DNA from: Selaginella moellendorffii
Lineage: Eukaryota > Streptophyta > Lycopodiopsida > Selaginellales > Selaginellaceae
Assembly: GCF_000143415.4 (NCBI RefSeq)
Contig: NW_003314335.1
Span: forward strand, 650,113 to 714,112
DNA: 64,000 bases
Direction of reading: 5' to 3'
Every line of letters starts with the position of its first letter. The first letter of the stretch is position 1. The notes beneath the pieces were generated by a model that made no database searches, was not told where the DNA came from, and saw only the letters and a list, made by a program, of their open reading frames with translations. This document shows, piece by piece, positions 22,320-32,494 of the stretch. A program made the position numbers and the translations under genes.

Positions 22320-22448
22320 CCTAACGCCTCAAGGAGAGGCCATTTTGTCAGCTTCAAGTACCTTTTGCCTTTCGATGCGCTCCATTCCAATCGCGCCGGC
22401 ATTTCTTTCCTCCTCGCTGTTGCCGTCGCCCTCTTCTTAGGTTTCCTG

Positions 22449-22712
22449 CTAGCACAGATGAGGAGGAAGCGCCTGGCTGTTTTCGTGTCTGGCGGCGGAT
22501 AAAACTTTCAGAGCATTCACAAGCCGACGACGGATGGCACTGATCTTGGAGATGTTGTCTCGGACAAGCCAGGTTAGTTCTTCTTGATCTTTTTCATGGC
22601 TAGAATCCATAGCGTTTAGTTCTTCCCATTCATTTGTCCTGTGCAAGGCTTGTGAATACGTTCGAGAGCACGGGATTTCGCTGGCATATTTCCCAAGACG
22701 GACACGCCGCAA
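22449..22712 (-). other. Unrecognised 87-codon open frame
   Basis: Frame starting MRRVRLGKYASEIPC and ending NSQALPPHLC, with a helical, charged middle (WEELNAMDSSHEKDQEEL, LVRDNISKISAIRRRLVNAL). It looks protein-coding, but I cannot link it to other exons or to a family. It could be the distal exon of the remnants at 23034-23640. Confidence 0.25.
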
Positions 22713-23033
22713 GACTTGGCGGCCTTGTTCTTTAGTTTCGATTGGTTTTTGGATGGGATTTGCTACTCACAGGAGCACGCACTGATGTGGAAGCTGTGGC
22801 TGCTCTCTACGAAGAAAGGATTGAACGTAGTGGCGATGGAGTCCCTTGCATGCGCGAAGAAGAACTAGCTTAACTGGAGGTATTTCGATCTTTGTATATG
22901 TTATCCAACTATTTTCCATAACAAACGATTTCTTGTGAGAAAATGAAAGAATATTCTTTATATTAGCTCCCGCACAAGAAAACTCCGTCACCTTGAAAGT
23001 ACATTGTCCTTAGATACGCGTAAGGTTTTTTGG

Positions 23034-23640
23034 TCAGATCTTTTGTACCTGCCACGGCCACTTGAGATCCTTCTCGTGCCCTGGCAGCTCCAGCGGGAAC
23101 TTGCGGTCCAGATCAAACTTGTCACCTTCGGGAAGTGGCCGATTACACGACGCCTTGACGCCACGATCGGTGCACTCGAGCAGCATTCGCATGTCCTCGC
23201 GGACAGGGTAGAACTCGGACAGTGCCGCCGCCAAAGACTGTTTCATGTGGGAGATGATCTTCGAAAAAGGTGGCGAGGCGGCCTGAAGAAGAGGAGGCGA
23301 TTCCGGTATGGAAGCTCCTGGTACATGTGGCTGAAGATGCAGAGCAGCGTTTTGGTGTTGTTGCCAAAACCGAAAGAAGGAATTCAAAGCTAAAAGTACG
23401 TGGCGTTTTTTTCCAGTTTTTCATATTATCACCTACCGATAGAGCAATGGAGGTATAAACCGTCCTGGAACCTGGACGGGAATGTAGTTGTCACGGCTGC
23501 AAGAGCGTTGTAGCGCTGCTCCCTCAGCCTCCTGCAACTCGTGCACCAGTAAATCTTTGTGCTGCTGGTGACTGTCGAAGAGAACAATCGGTGGGCGATT
23601 GCCAAAGGCAAGTGGACAAGTTTATGGAAGACACGTTGTA
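23034..23640 (-). pseudogene. Decayed coding remnants, possibly BAHD acyltransferase-like in part
   Basis: Two coding-looking stretches lie on this strand. About 23610-23450 reads RPPIVLFDSHQQHKDLLVHE and later YIPVQVPGRFIPPLLYR in one frame. About 23387-23034 reads SKIISHMKQSLAAALSEFYP and LLECTDRGVKASCNRPLPEG, weakly like the start of BAHD acyltransferases (a SL..AL..FYP element, then a GV element). The catalytic HxxxD and DFGWG motifs are absent and the two frames do not join cleanly, so I treat this as a remnant. Its 5' part was copied, inverted, to 20192-20293. Confidence 0.35.
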
Positions 23641-23659
23641 AATTTTGACCTAGTTTGGG
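23531..23659 (-). repeat. Inverted duplication, right copy
   Basis: Reverse-complement partner of 20192-20293. This copy retains nine extra bases between GACAG and CACAAAG and continues into the coding remnant, so it is probably closer to the original. Confidence 0.85.
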
Positions 23660-23709
23660 TTTTTTTTATCCTAATTAAATGAGTAGTTTTCTTCTCATTT
23701 TTTAGTGCA

Positions 23710-23755
<46 letters not shown>

Positions 23756-24408
23756 TACACTAGTTATAATAATATAGCATATAAATTATTCATTTGGGAT
23801 TGAATTTAGTCTATGGATTCTTGTATATAAGAAGTCTATCTCGACCACTAAGAACATGAGTTTTTTCTCAGAGAATTTATATTAAATGATATAGGTTTTT
23901 TCAATATCATTAAGGTTTTTTACCTAGAATAAAAGAATGAATTTAATTAGTATAAACTTGAATTACAAAATAGAAATATTTAATTTAAATAAAATTTCTA
24001 TGAATATTGATAAGAAAAGAGAAAAAAACAATGGGATAATTAATAATGGTAATTCTATAATATAAAATTTAATAATTTTCAGAGATCATCTTGGAAGATT
24101 ATTATATATTGTTTATATTACACCTACCCAAAAATACCATATCCCAAAAATGGAACGAGAATGTTGTTTGAAATTATTTTATAACTCCATTTTTGTGACC
24201 TCATATAGCAATATGAAAATTAATTGTTCATTTAACTGTTTTTAAAAAATTGTTAGAAATTTATATATTTTGAATATTAAAGATTTCTACTGAAAATATA
24301 ATTTTAATACATTCATTAAGGCTAATTTGAGAAAACTAATTGAAATAAAAATACCTTTTTATTCTTATGATACATTCACATGATCTATTTATTCTATGAA
24401 GTCATGTG
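23660..24408. other. AT-rich patch with a TA microsatellite
   Basis: A sharp drop in GC. (TA)n runs from about 23711 to 23750. No open frame or recognisable element is seen. Composition recovers gradually inside the PPR gene that starts at its right edge. Confidence 0.6.
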
Positions 24409-26160
24409 ATGAATGAAGTGGTTGCTTTGAACAAAAAAATTCAACTCTATGGAAGCATTGGAAATGTGGATTCTGCTCGTGCAGTGTTTGATTCCATAGT
24501 GTCCAAAGATGCATTTTCCTGGGTGTGCTTGATATGCTCATATGCCCAAAACGGGTATCTACGACATGCAAAATGGGCCTTCGACAAAATGCCATCACCC
24601 AATCTCGTCTCTTACACCGCAATGCTCAGTGCATACGCGAGAAACGGTCAAATCGATCAGGCCAAAAGTATGTTTGATGCAATGCCACAACACAATATTG
24701 TAGCTTGGGACGCAATCGTATCAGCATTAGCCCAAAGCGGGCATTTTGAAGAGGCGCGGGAGACCGCAGAAAAAATGCCCGAGCACGGGGTTTTCACTTG
24801 GACATCACTGCTCAACTCCTGTGCCCGCGAGGGCGACCTCGCGGGAGCGCGAGAAATCTTTGCGGTGATGCTCGAGCACCATCTCATCTCCTGGAACGCG
24901 ATGCTCACTGCGTGCTCGAGCGCCGGAGAGTGTGAGCAGGCGGAGTGTGTCTTTGATTCCATGCCGGAGCGAGACCTTGTATCCTGGAATGCGATGATCA
25001 CAACATACTGCCACTGCGATTCCTTTGCACTCGCCATGAAAGTTTTTCGCGAGATGCCCGCGTGTAACATAATATCCTGGAGCACAATACTTGCCGGAAG
25101 TGCTGGAAGTGGACACTTGGAAGAAACAAAAAAAATCTTTGAGTGCATGCCCATGCACAACCTCGTTTCATGTACCACGATGCTTGCGGCATATTCCCAA
25201 GCCGGGCATCTTTCTCTTGCGAGAAAGTTATTCGACTCTATTGCCCACAAAGACGTGGTTGTGTGGACGGCTATGATGGCAGCGTACGCTGACAACGGCC
25301 ATCTTGACCAGGCAAAACGTTTATTCGACGAGATTCCCCGTACAAATATCGTGACTTGGAATATTCTTCTTGCAGCATATGCCGGTGATGGGCAAATTGA
25401 AGTGTTGAAATGTTTGTTTGACAAGACGCCATGCCAAGGAATATTCTCTTGGAACTCTCTTTTGTACGGTTATGCTCGTTCCGGGTATCTATCTGACGTA
25501 GAGCAAACGTTTCGCTGGATGCCGGGTTGGAACTTAATGTCCTGGAATATTTTGCTAACGGCATATGCCCAGACTGGGCATCTTTTGGATTGCGAGTCTT
25601 TGTTCCAGGGAATGAATACTCGCGACTCAGTCTCTTGGAACGCTCTTCTTGGCGCTCAAGCCCAAGCCGGGCAATTGCAACAGTGCAAGAGAACTTTTCT
25701 CTCGATGCCCGAGAGAAGCTTGGTGTCTTGGAACACAATGCTCACTGCCACCATCCACAAAGGAGATCTTTCTCACGCCTTCCAAGCCTTTCATTCCGCC
25801 AAGCTCTTGGAGCTCCCGGACGACATAAGCTTCGCCTTGATCCTGGTAGCATGCAGTAGAACTGGGAAGCTTTTCGATGGAAGGTCTCTGTTTCTGTCGA
25901 TGGTGGTGGATTTCGGATTGGAGCCGACGATGCAGCACTACTGCTGCATGGTTGATCTGCTGGGACGCGCTGGCTTCGTCGAGGATGCGCAGGAGCTCAT
26001 CGCCACAATGCCGTGCCTTCCAAATGCCGCGGTGTGGGGATGCCTGCTTGGGGCTTGCCGGAGTCAGCAGAGCTCGAAAGTCGGCGCTCGAGCGGCGAAG
26101 TTTGTCCAGCAGGACGCTGCGTTTCTGCTGCTTGCCAACATTTACTCGCTTGACAAGTAG
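24409..26160 (+). CDS. PPR protein made almost only of 31-residue repeats, 583 aa
   Basis: Single exon. ATG at 24409 (MNEVVALNKKIQLYGS) is the first in-frame ATG. About 15 consecutive units of near-constant 31 residues follow, each reading roughly GH...A...FD.MP..N.VSWN.ML.AYAQ (examples: FDSMPERDLVSWNAMITTY, FDEIPRTNIVTWNILLAAYA). This is the S/SS type of repeat rather than a mixed P-L-S order. The last part resembles the final P2-L2-S2 units (MQHYCCMVDLLGRAGFVEDA, AAVWGCLLGACRSQ) and a truncated E motif (FLLLANIYSLDK), then stops; no DYW domain. RNA target unknown. The first about 300 bases are markedly more AT-rich than the rest, matching the AT-rich patch on the left. No clear transit peptide; an upstream exon cannot be excluded. 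Confidence 0.9.
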   Translation: MNEVVALNKKIQLYGSIGNVDSARAVFDSIVSKDAFSWVCLICSYAQNGYLRHAKWAFDKMPSPNLVSYTAMLSAYARNGQIDQAKSMFDAMPQHNIVAWDAIVSALAQSGHFEEARETAEKMPEHGVFTWTSLLNSCAREGDLAGAREIFAVMLEHHLISWNAMLTACSSAGECEQAECVFDSMPERDLVSWNAMITTYCHCDSFALAMKVFREMPACNIISWSTILAGSAGSGHLEETKKIFECMPMHNLVSCTTMLAAYSQAGHLSLARKLFDSIAHKDVVVWTAMMAAYADNGHLDQAKRLFDEIPRTNIVTWNILLAAYAGDGQIEVLKCLFDKTPCQGIFSWNSLLYGYARSGYLSDVEQTFRWMPGWNLMSWNILLTAYAQTGHLLDCESLFQGMNTRDSVSWNALLGAQAQAGQLQQCKRTFLSMPERSLVSWNTMLTATIHKGDLSHAFQAFHSAKLLELPDDISFALILVACSRTGKLFDGRSLFLSMVVDFGLEPTMQHYCCMVDLLGRAGFVEDAQELIATMPCLPNAAVWGCLLGACRSQQSSKVGARAAKFVQQDAAFLLLANIYSLDK

Positions 26161-26311
26161 ATGATAATCACGTAACAAGGAGAAGGAGAAGTTTAATCGA
26201 GACAACTGGATACTGGAGGAGATCTCCGTTCTAGCGTTCTGATTATGCAAACATCAACAAAGGCGAAGGAGAAGTTTAATCGAGCGAACTGACCTCGAGC
26301 GAGTTGCGTTT

Positions 26312-29300
26312 CTACTGGAGGACATAAATGAGATCTCCGCTGTGAAGCAGTGTGTCATAGGCCGGGTTCGTGCTCACATAAGCGACTGGAGAGTTGTGCG
26401 TCCCAACCGGGCGGTAGAGTCCCAGAGCGAGCGCCTTTTCGTTGTGCAAGAGCCCCTGGAACAGCTGCTGGAAGCTGAGGCCGACGTAGCAGCTTGGGAT
26501 CGGAATTTGCTCGAGCCTCCGTATGGAGTTTTCGTCACCGTCTTCGTCCTCTCCGGTGTGTCGCCCGCAAGAGAGCTGCTCGATGATTGAGACGGAGTTC
26601 CTGTTGAAAAACGTGGCGTACCTGAGGATCCATGAAGACTCAGAAAGTATTCTCGAGAAAAGGAGGACTTACGTTAGGAATGTGAATGCTGCCGGGCAAA
26701 GTCCCTTGCCTTCGGCGAATGGTGGTGCAAACTGTAACCTCGCGTCACGGTCTCTTTGCAACGTTTTTGGCTGGAATTGCACGGTGTGGTTCCGGGAATG
26801 TGGTCGGAGGAATTGCAGCTGGATCTCTTGTTGGAGTTCAACCAGCACACGGTTTCTGGCCGGGCTTAGAAGGCGCTCGACGTTCGCAGTTATGACGATG
26901 TTCTTCACGTCCAGAGTGTTCACTGTAGGCGACACAGCTCCTGCTGCGTCGTCAACTGGTTGGAAGTCGTCCTCGAAGCCTTGCGTGAGGATTACCACCT
27001 TCTCTGCTAGATTAAAACGAGTTAAATCGAATACCTTTAGCAGAGACGAAATCTTACCCGCTTGCAAAACTCCAGCACGAACCAAGTCTAGCTCGTACAA
27101 AGCCGAGCCTTTCACAAAGTAGACGTCCACAAACAATCCCACGCATCCCCAGTCCGCGGCAGTCGGTGTGCTTGGGTGCATGATCACAAGTGGCATCTGC
27201 GGCATCGTTGGAATCCGTAAGTTGCAGATGAAGTAGAAGAGATTTAGTGGCCAGTTTCCTTCGATGCACAGTAGAATGTGAGGAAAGGATAAAACCACTA
27301 CGTTTATCGTCTTCTCCCGCAGGTTTTCCAGTATCGTGTCTTCCCTTCTTTCCAAAACCGGTCGCTCGGGCTTATCCCACTTCCTCAAAGGTGGCCAACT
27401 CATTGCCATATCTATGGCTTCCTCCAGCGAAGCAACGAACTTTACTTTTGAGTGGCCTTCTTCTTCAACCGAATCGATAGACGAGTAGAAGGGACGAAAA
27501 TGGCCTTGAAAATCCGTTCTTGTACCTGGCCTGGTGGAATCCTTTTTGTCGTCATACAAATGGTCGTCAGTTGTCGTCCTCTTGGTCCGTCGCCCCCTAT
27601 CCCTGCTTTTAAAGCCAGTTTCCACGTCCTGCCGGCTTCCCTTCACGCTTCTAAGAATCCCGTGGTCTTCTTCATGCTTAAATTTACCAGATGATCTTCG
27701 GCGTGCTTTACCGTATTCTGAAATACGTTCCGCCATCTCTAAGTCCTTCGCAATGACCAAGCCAAGGTCGGATGGCTTAATTCTACGGCCCCGTGGATAG
27801 AGTCGCACTACACGGAGCTTATTTTCAAGTATAATGTCAAGGCCAATAAGAACTGCATGGTACTTGAGGTACACAATTTCAGCCGCCTGAAAGAAAAGAT
27901 CACTATGTGAAGTTCAAAGTTATCTGTACAAACCTCTTCAAAAGTCAGTTTCTCTTCGAAAAAGCAAGCCGGTAATATAGCTGGAAAGATCTCCTGCCGA
28001 ACACCATAGCAGTACTCTGTCATCCAGTGGTCAGCGTGTGAATGTCTCAGCAATAACCCCGAACGAAAAAGGTTGATTACAAGAGTTGAAAACCCCTGAA
28101 TAAGACAGCTGAAACGAAAACAAGAGTCATGCTTTGAGGTAAAGCTCAGACTGTACCTTCGAGCTAAAAGTTGAAAGCGGACTGCCTCAGGACAAATAAT
28201 TTCAATACCAGCCTCAGTTTCATCCCAAATAGCATTATTGTAGTTTTCAGGTTTTAGCAGCTCCACGATCACTCTCACCTTCGAACCACAATGACGATGA
28301 ACGGAAAGAGTCCGGGTTATTTGAGCCGCGTCTTCCGCATCAAAATCCTGAGAGTGGTTTCATGGTCAGTGCCAAGAATTATAGTGATTGCCTGCACCTT
28401 CGCATGCTCATCCGCAAGTAAGAATACCGCTGTTGCAAAAGTAGCACAAACACGATCTAAATCGGACTCTTTTATAGGAGTTCCTTCAATGAAGTTGACT
28501 CGTCCTCGGTAATGCGTCAGAAGTGTCTTCATCTCATACCTGCAAAGCTTGATAATTAGAAACATAATATTCACCAGCGCACATACGAAGGTTTGAAAGG
28601 TGCCATGATAACAACTCGAATAGGAAACGCTGCCATGTCTATTCGCAAAAAAATAAAAAATGAGAACATCACTGCATCACCTTACTTACCTTTATCGTGG
28701 TTAGGATGATAGAATCCAGCTAGGAAGTGCCGAATTGTTTGAAGGGATACATTTCCGCTGATGACGATAAAGTTAGACCCAACCGCCTTTTGCATCGTAA
28801 ATCTTCCTCCATAAGGTCTGCATAAAACGATGATGAGTGAGTTAATTAACTCGACAACATACCTGCGAGAGGCAAGCTGTAGAATTCTGTTGATTTGCAC
28901 TGGAAGAATAAGTACAGCAGCAAGCATGATAGTGAGAGTAATTAGCCGTCCCCAGTTTGACTTTGGCGTGAAGTCTCCATACCCAACGGTGGTAATCTAG
29001 AAAAGAAACTCAAGTGAAAAACAATGAACTAAACTTCTTACCGTCACAATCACAAAATAAAAAGCATCATAAAAGGTAAAACATCCCGAGACACCACAAC
29101 CTTGCTGTATTTTCTTATCCGCCGATGTAGTTTTATATTCCACCCACTGAAGTATGCCAGCGGCAATAAAAACTGCATGCAAATAAAGAAGAGATTTTGA
29201 AAGAACTTAGCTTGAACCTACCAGCACCGAGTGTGTACATTACGAGAAGAAAAATTTGCTGGCCAATTGTACCACCGACGATCACAAACGAAGTGAGGGA

Positions 29301-30380
29301 AGGTAGAATCCTGAACAATAGAAAACACATATACTCTACATTACAGATGTTTAAAATAAAAGCATACGCTAACCTCAAGGCTCGAAGGACCAGTAGCATT
29401 TGAGGGATAGCACCATCGTTCTTAAATTTGCTGCAAGCATAATTGAACGAATCAGTTGCAGATGTTCTTCCTTGACAAAACCAACCTCCAGAGGCAAACA
29501 ATTGACAAGGTGCTGCTGAGGTCGATGAGGCCACTTACGGATATAACGTAGTACAGTCGGACAGGAGCGCTGCACAAATATGTTAGTAATAATCCATAAT
29601 CCAGGATTTCTGTAGCATGATACCTATAGAGCTTTAAGAGATAATCTGCGACGAAGAAAAGACCAAAAACTCGCCTCACGATCACAATCCAATGAGTCGA
29701 CGAGAGTATATAGCTAATGAAACAGGATAAAGCTGTCAAGTTTGAAGGATTAACCGACTTACGTCGATCGCACATAAGCAACAACAGATACAACTGCTGC
29801 AATGAATTCTATCTGCGTATCAAGGAATTATCAGACAATTGCTACAGAATGTTTAGCTTACACAGAGTAGAATATGGCCGAGAGTACCACTGCGAATCGC
29901 TGTTCTCACTTTGATTGTCAATGGAACAGTGCCGTATAGGTACAGATTGTGGTATCTGGCAAGAACATCCTTTCCACAGAGAAAAAGAAACAAACGATTC
30001 CACATCCAGAAGACATAGAGAGTGCTTACCTCAGTGGCATTAACTTCCTTTTCCTTCGTTTGATCTTTGAGCCAGAGGAGACTTTGCAGCAGCACATACT
30101 TGACAGAGCCTCTAAACTTCCCGAGCGATGACTCCTCAGGGACCTTGTTCTCGCGCTCCCTCGGCAAAGAGAATTCCGCATGCTTGGCTTCCAAATCGAA
30201 CTCCAAGTCATCCTCCAAAACAGGTGTGCACTGGCCAGTGGGAGTGATGAGCAGCGTCCGAGAGCGAGTGAGAGACTTTGTTCCAGCGCGAGTGGCATTC
30301 ATTCCACTGCTATCCAGAGCTGGAACAGTAACCTCCACCATCTTGGACCTCTCAAGAAATCCCATGTTCTCGTTGTCCAT
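26312..30380 (-). CDS. BK/SLO-type potassium channel, six transmembrane helices plus tandem RCK domains, 1084 aa
   Basis: Seventeen coding exons (30380-30030, 29969-29861, 29812-29763, 29713-29624, 29569-29486, 29430-29374, 29310-29222, 29172-29042, 28996-28863, 28817-28690, 28638-28588, 28539-28398, 28347-28157, 28108-27934, 27886-27058, 27006-26673, 26621-26312) total 3255 nt. The S4 region reads MLLVLRALR then ILPSLTSFV. The pore helix is FYDAFYFVIVT and the filter TTVGYGDFTP (about residues 322-331). RCK1 starts SNFIVISGNVSLQTIRHFL and contains HAKDFDAEDAAQITRTLSVH and YLKYHAVLIGLDII. A long charged linker follows, then RCK2 (ALYELDLVRAGVLQ, ATFFNRN) ending in YVSTNPAYDTLLHSGDLIYV, the SLO-type terminus. 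Where animal BK has the acidic calcium bowl (after NVQF), this protein has QPKTLQRDRD. A 5' UTR intron probably ends just before the ATG. Flowering-plant potassium channels (Shaker, TPK) lack this design. Confidence 0.9.
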
Positions 30381-31203
30381 ATCACTCCTGGAAAAAAATT
30401 AACAAAAGGAGAAATCAGTTCTAAAGTTTCCAAACAAATCCAGGCAGCTAAATCAATCACCGGCCATATCTCAAGACAGCGTCGGAGAATGCTTTTCGCA
30501 TTTTTCTGTGTTGCAGCTCACAAGAATTATCCCTCTGACACGAGCGCAAGCAAAAACAATGTCTCTGCTAACTCCCAGTATGTCAAAGCCAAAAGGCTTT
30601 AAAGTCTCCAAGGAAAGAACTTACTGGCGAGGATTCCTTCGTACGCTGGTCCAGGGTGCCATCCTTGTCCAACGCTGTGACGCCAGGAAACATACCTTTC
30701 ATATGGTTCACTGAAAAAAATAGAGAGCTATGGCTTAGCTAGAGGCCAAAGCTTATAGAACAAACAGACCTTTGCCGGTGCCAATGCTGCGACGCGACAA
30801 ATCCTCTCACATCTTCCATGACGATGACCGATTCGATTAGCCGATGTGATTCACGAGGAACGATCCATCACAGTTAGCTCACCTTCCTAAACCCTGGACT
30901 AGGGCTCTTGCTGCGCGCGATTCAAATCGCTCACCGGCGCGCGAATCAATCCGGGGCGTGGCGCTGGAAGATCGTGGAGCTGGAGCGGGAACGATCGATC
31001 GAGGGGCGCGCGCGATCCAATCGACCGTCGCGACAGTCAATAATATCGCCAAGGCGCAGCATCATCATTCGCTTCGTGTGAACAATGGAATGGAAGAGCT
31101 ATGAAATCGAATATTCGCGAATTATTATATAACTGACCGTTTATTAGCAGCATTTAAAGCTCTGCCACGATCGTTACTCTATAGATCGCATTCTTTGATT
31201 CGA
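30381..31203. other. Channel 5' leader and promoter; GLX1 3' flank
   Basis: A splice acceptor (TTTTTTCCAG on the minus strand) sits just before the channel ATG, so one or more non-coding leader exons lie between 30395 and about 30900. The stretch 30890-31060 is GC-rich with many CGATCG words. No additional gene is seen. Confidence 0.45.
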
Positions 31204-32361
31204 TCACGCCGATCCAGCTACAATACCACCGATTCTACCAGCGTCGAAAATTTCAATCCAGTAACCATCTGGATCCTTGATGAACGCTAGACCCTTCATT
31301 GATCCTGTCAAGAAAAAGAGATTTCCATGAATACCAGCGAACGCGATTCTAGTTTTTTCACGTACCATCGTCCGGTTTCTTCACAAACTCCACGCCAAGT
31401 TTCTCGAATCTCTCGCAAGCCCTGTAGGTGTCGTCCACAGAGATTCCAATGTGCCCTTTACAAGATCACAAGGTTTTCCCTTTTGAGAGAAAGAAGAAAA
31501 GTGAAAGAGAGATTCGGGGTCTACCATAGCCGCGAGGATCAGCATTTCCATTGTGGTAGCCTTTAAACTCTGGATCCGTCTCAGTCCCCCAGTTGCTACA
31601 ATGCCCAACACATACGATTAGAAGAAAACAATCTCTCCAACATTACGTACTGTGTCAGTTCTATGGTTGCTTTCCTCCTGAAAGTCCAGCGAACACGCTC
31701 GATCGGGTCTTTTGGAGCCTCGGCCGAATCCTGCATCAAAGAAAGAAAAAGAAACTTTCATTGTGCTAAGTCCAACACTTCGAGGACCTCGTATCCTACG
31801 AAGTATAGCGAGAACTTCGAATCCGGGAAGTCTAGCCTTTTCAAAAGCCTGAGATTCGAAAGTTTTTGTCAGTACAAACTATCCAGATCAAAGTACTTAC
31901 GTCATTCCAAGGACGCGCGAGTAGAAATCCAAGCTCGCTTTTGGATCCTTGATCCGATACATCTATAAAGATGAACGATATAAAGGATGGAAGCTTTTAG
32001 ACAAGAAAGAGAATGTAGCAATGGACAAAAGTGAAAAAACGTGGCACTCACAGTTTGCTGCACGATATAGCCTTTGGTTGCCTCATCCGGTGATTCACTC
32101 AAGCCGGGATTATTCTCCGCCGATTCCTTAGATGCCGTGGTAGCCATCGCTCGATTCCTTAGCTGCATTCTCACAGATCAGCATGCTCCGTGACCGGAAA
32201 TCCCAATCGACGCACAACCTATCGGTGAGAACCTTAAGATTACGCGATGCGCAGCCGAATTGCCCCAATCCACGCGGTAGATGCCTGGCGCGCAAGGATT
32301 CCAGCAAGGAGCAACTAGAAGCGAAGGAAATCTTTGAGAATGCAGTGGCCGATCCAGCCAT
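31204..32361 (-). CDS. GLX1: Glyoxalase I (lactoylglutathione lyase) with a targeting exon, 234 aa
   Basis: Converts the methylglyoxal-glutathione hemithioacetal to S-lactoylglutathione. Exons 32361-32233, 32162-32052, 31962-31901, 31848-31788, 31730-31651, 31595-31525, 31455-31366 and 31304-31204 give 234 residues. The core matches plant one-domain GLX1 closely: NNPGL...[74 protein letters not shown] and [17 protein letters not shown]. His/Glu metal ligands lie in ELTH, GHIG and WIEIF. The first exon ([20 protein letters not shown]...) is rich in Ser, Arg and Leu with few acids, like a plastid or mitochondrial transit peptide. It joins in frame only if a 70-nt intron with donor GTTCTC is removed. 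An internal ATG at 32147 (MATTASKES) would give a cytosolic form. Also in frame: an upstream ATG at 32388. Confidence 0.92.
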
Positions 32362-32494
32362 GGCTATTCTCACCTGGAGGACGCCCAAGAACCCTAAAAG
32401 GGGAAAGAGTGCCGCTTAAACCCCAGAGGACAGGTAAACCCCATGTTAAGAAAGAAGTAGGTCGTGCGTGCTTTTCTCTCTCGCAAAGGCGGCA
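32362..32494. promoter_or_regulatory. Divergent promoter shared by GLX1 and COX15
   Basis: Only 133 bp separate the two divergent start codons. It contains AACCCTAAAAG (telo-box-like) at 32391-32401. Any core promoter elements for both genes must be here or in their leaders. Confidence 0.5.

Noticed and set aside
23711-23750. TA run as a possible origin or regulatory site
   Set aside because: It is a plain dinucleotide microsatellite in an AT-rich patch, with nothing else to support a function.
24657-25424. 255-codon minus-strand frame
   Set aside because: Antisense shadow of the repeat-rich PPR gene; its periodicity only mirrors the PPR repeats.
28279-28347. Splice donor after HCGSK in the channel gene
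   Set aside because: The GT there is not used; the frame reads straight through into VRVIVELLKPENYN, which fits the RCK1 domain.
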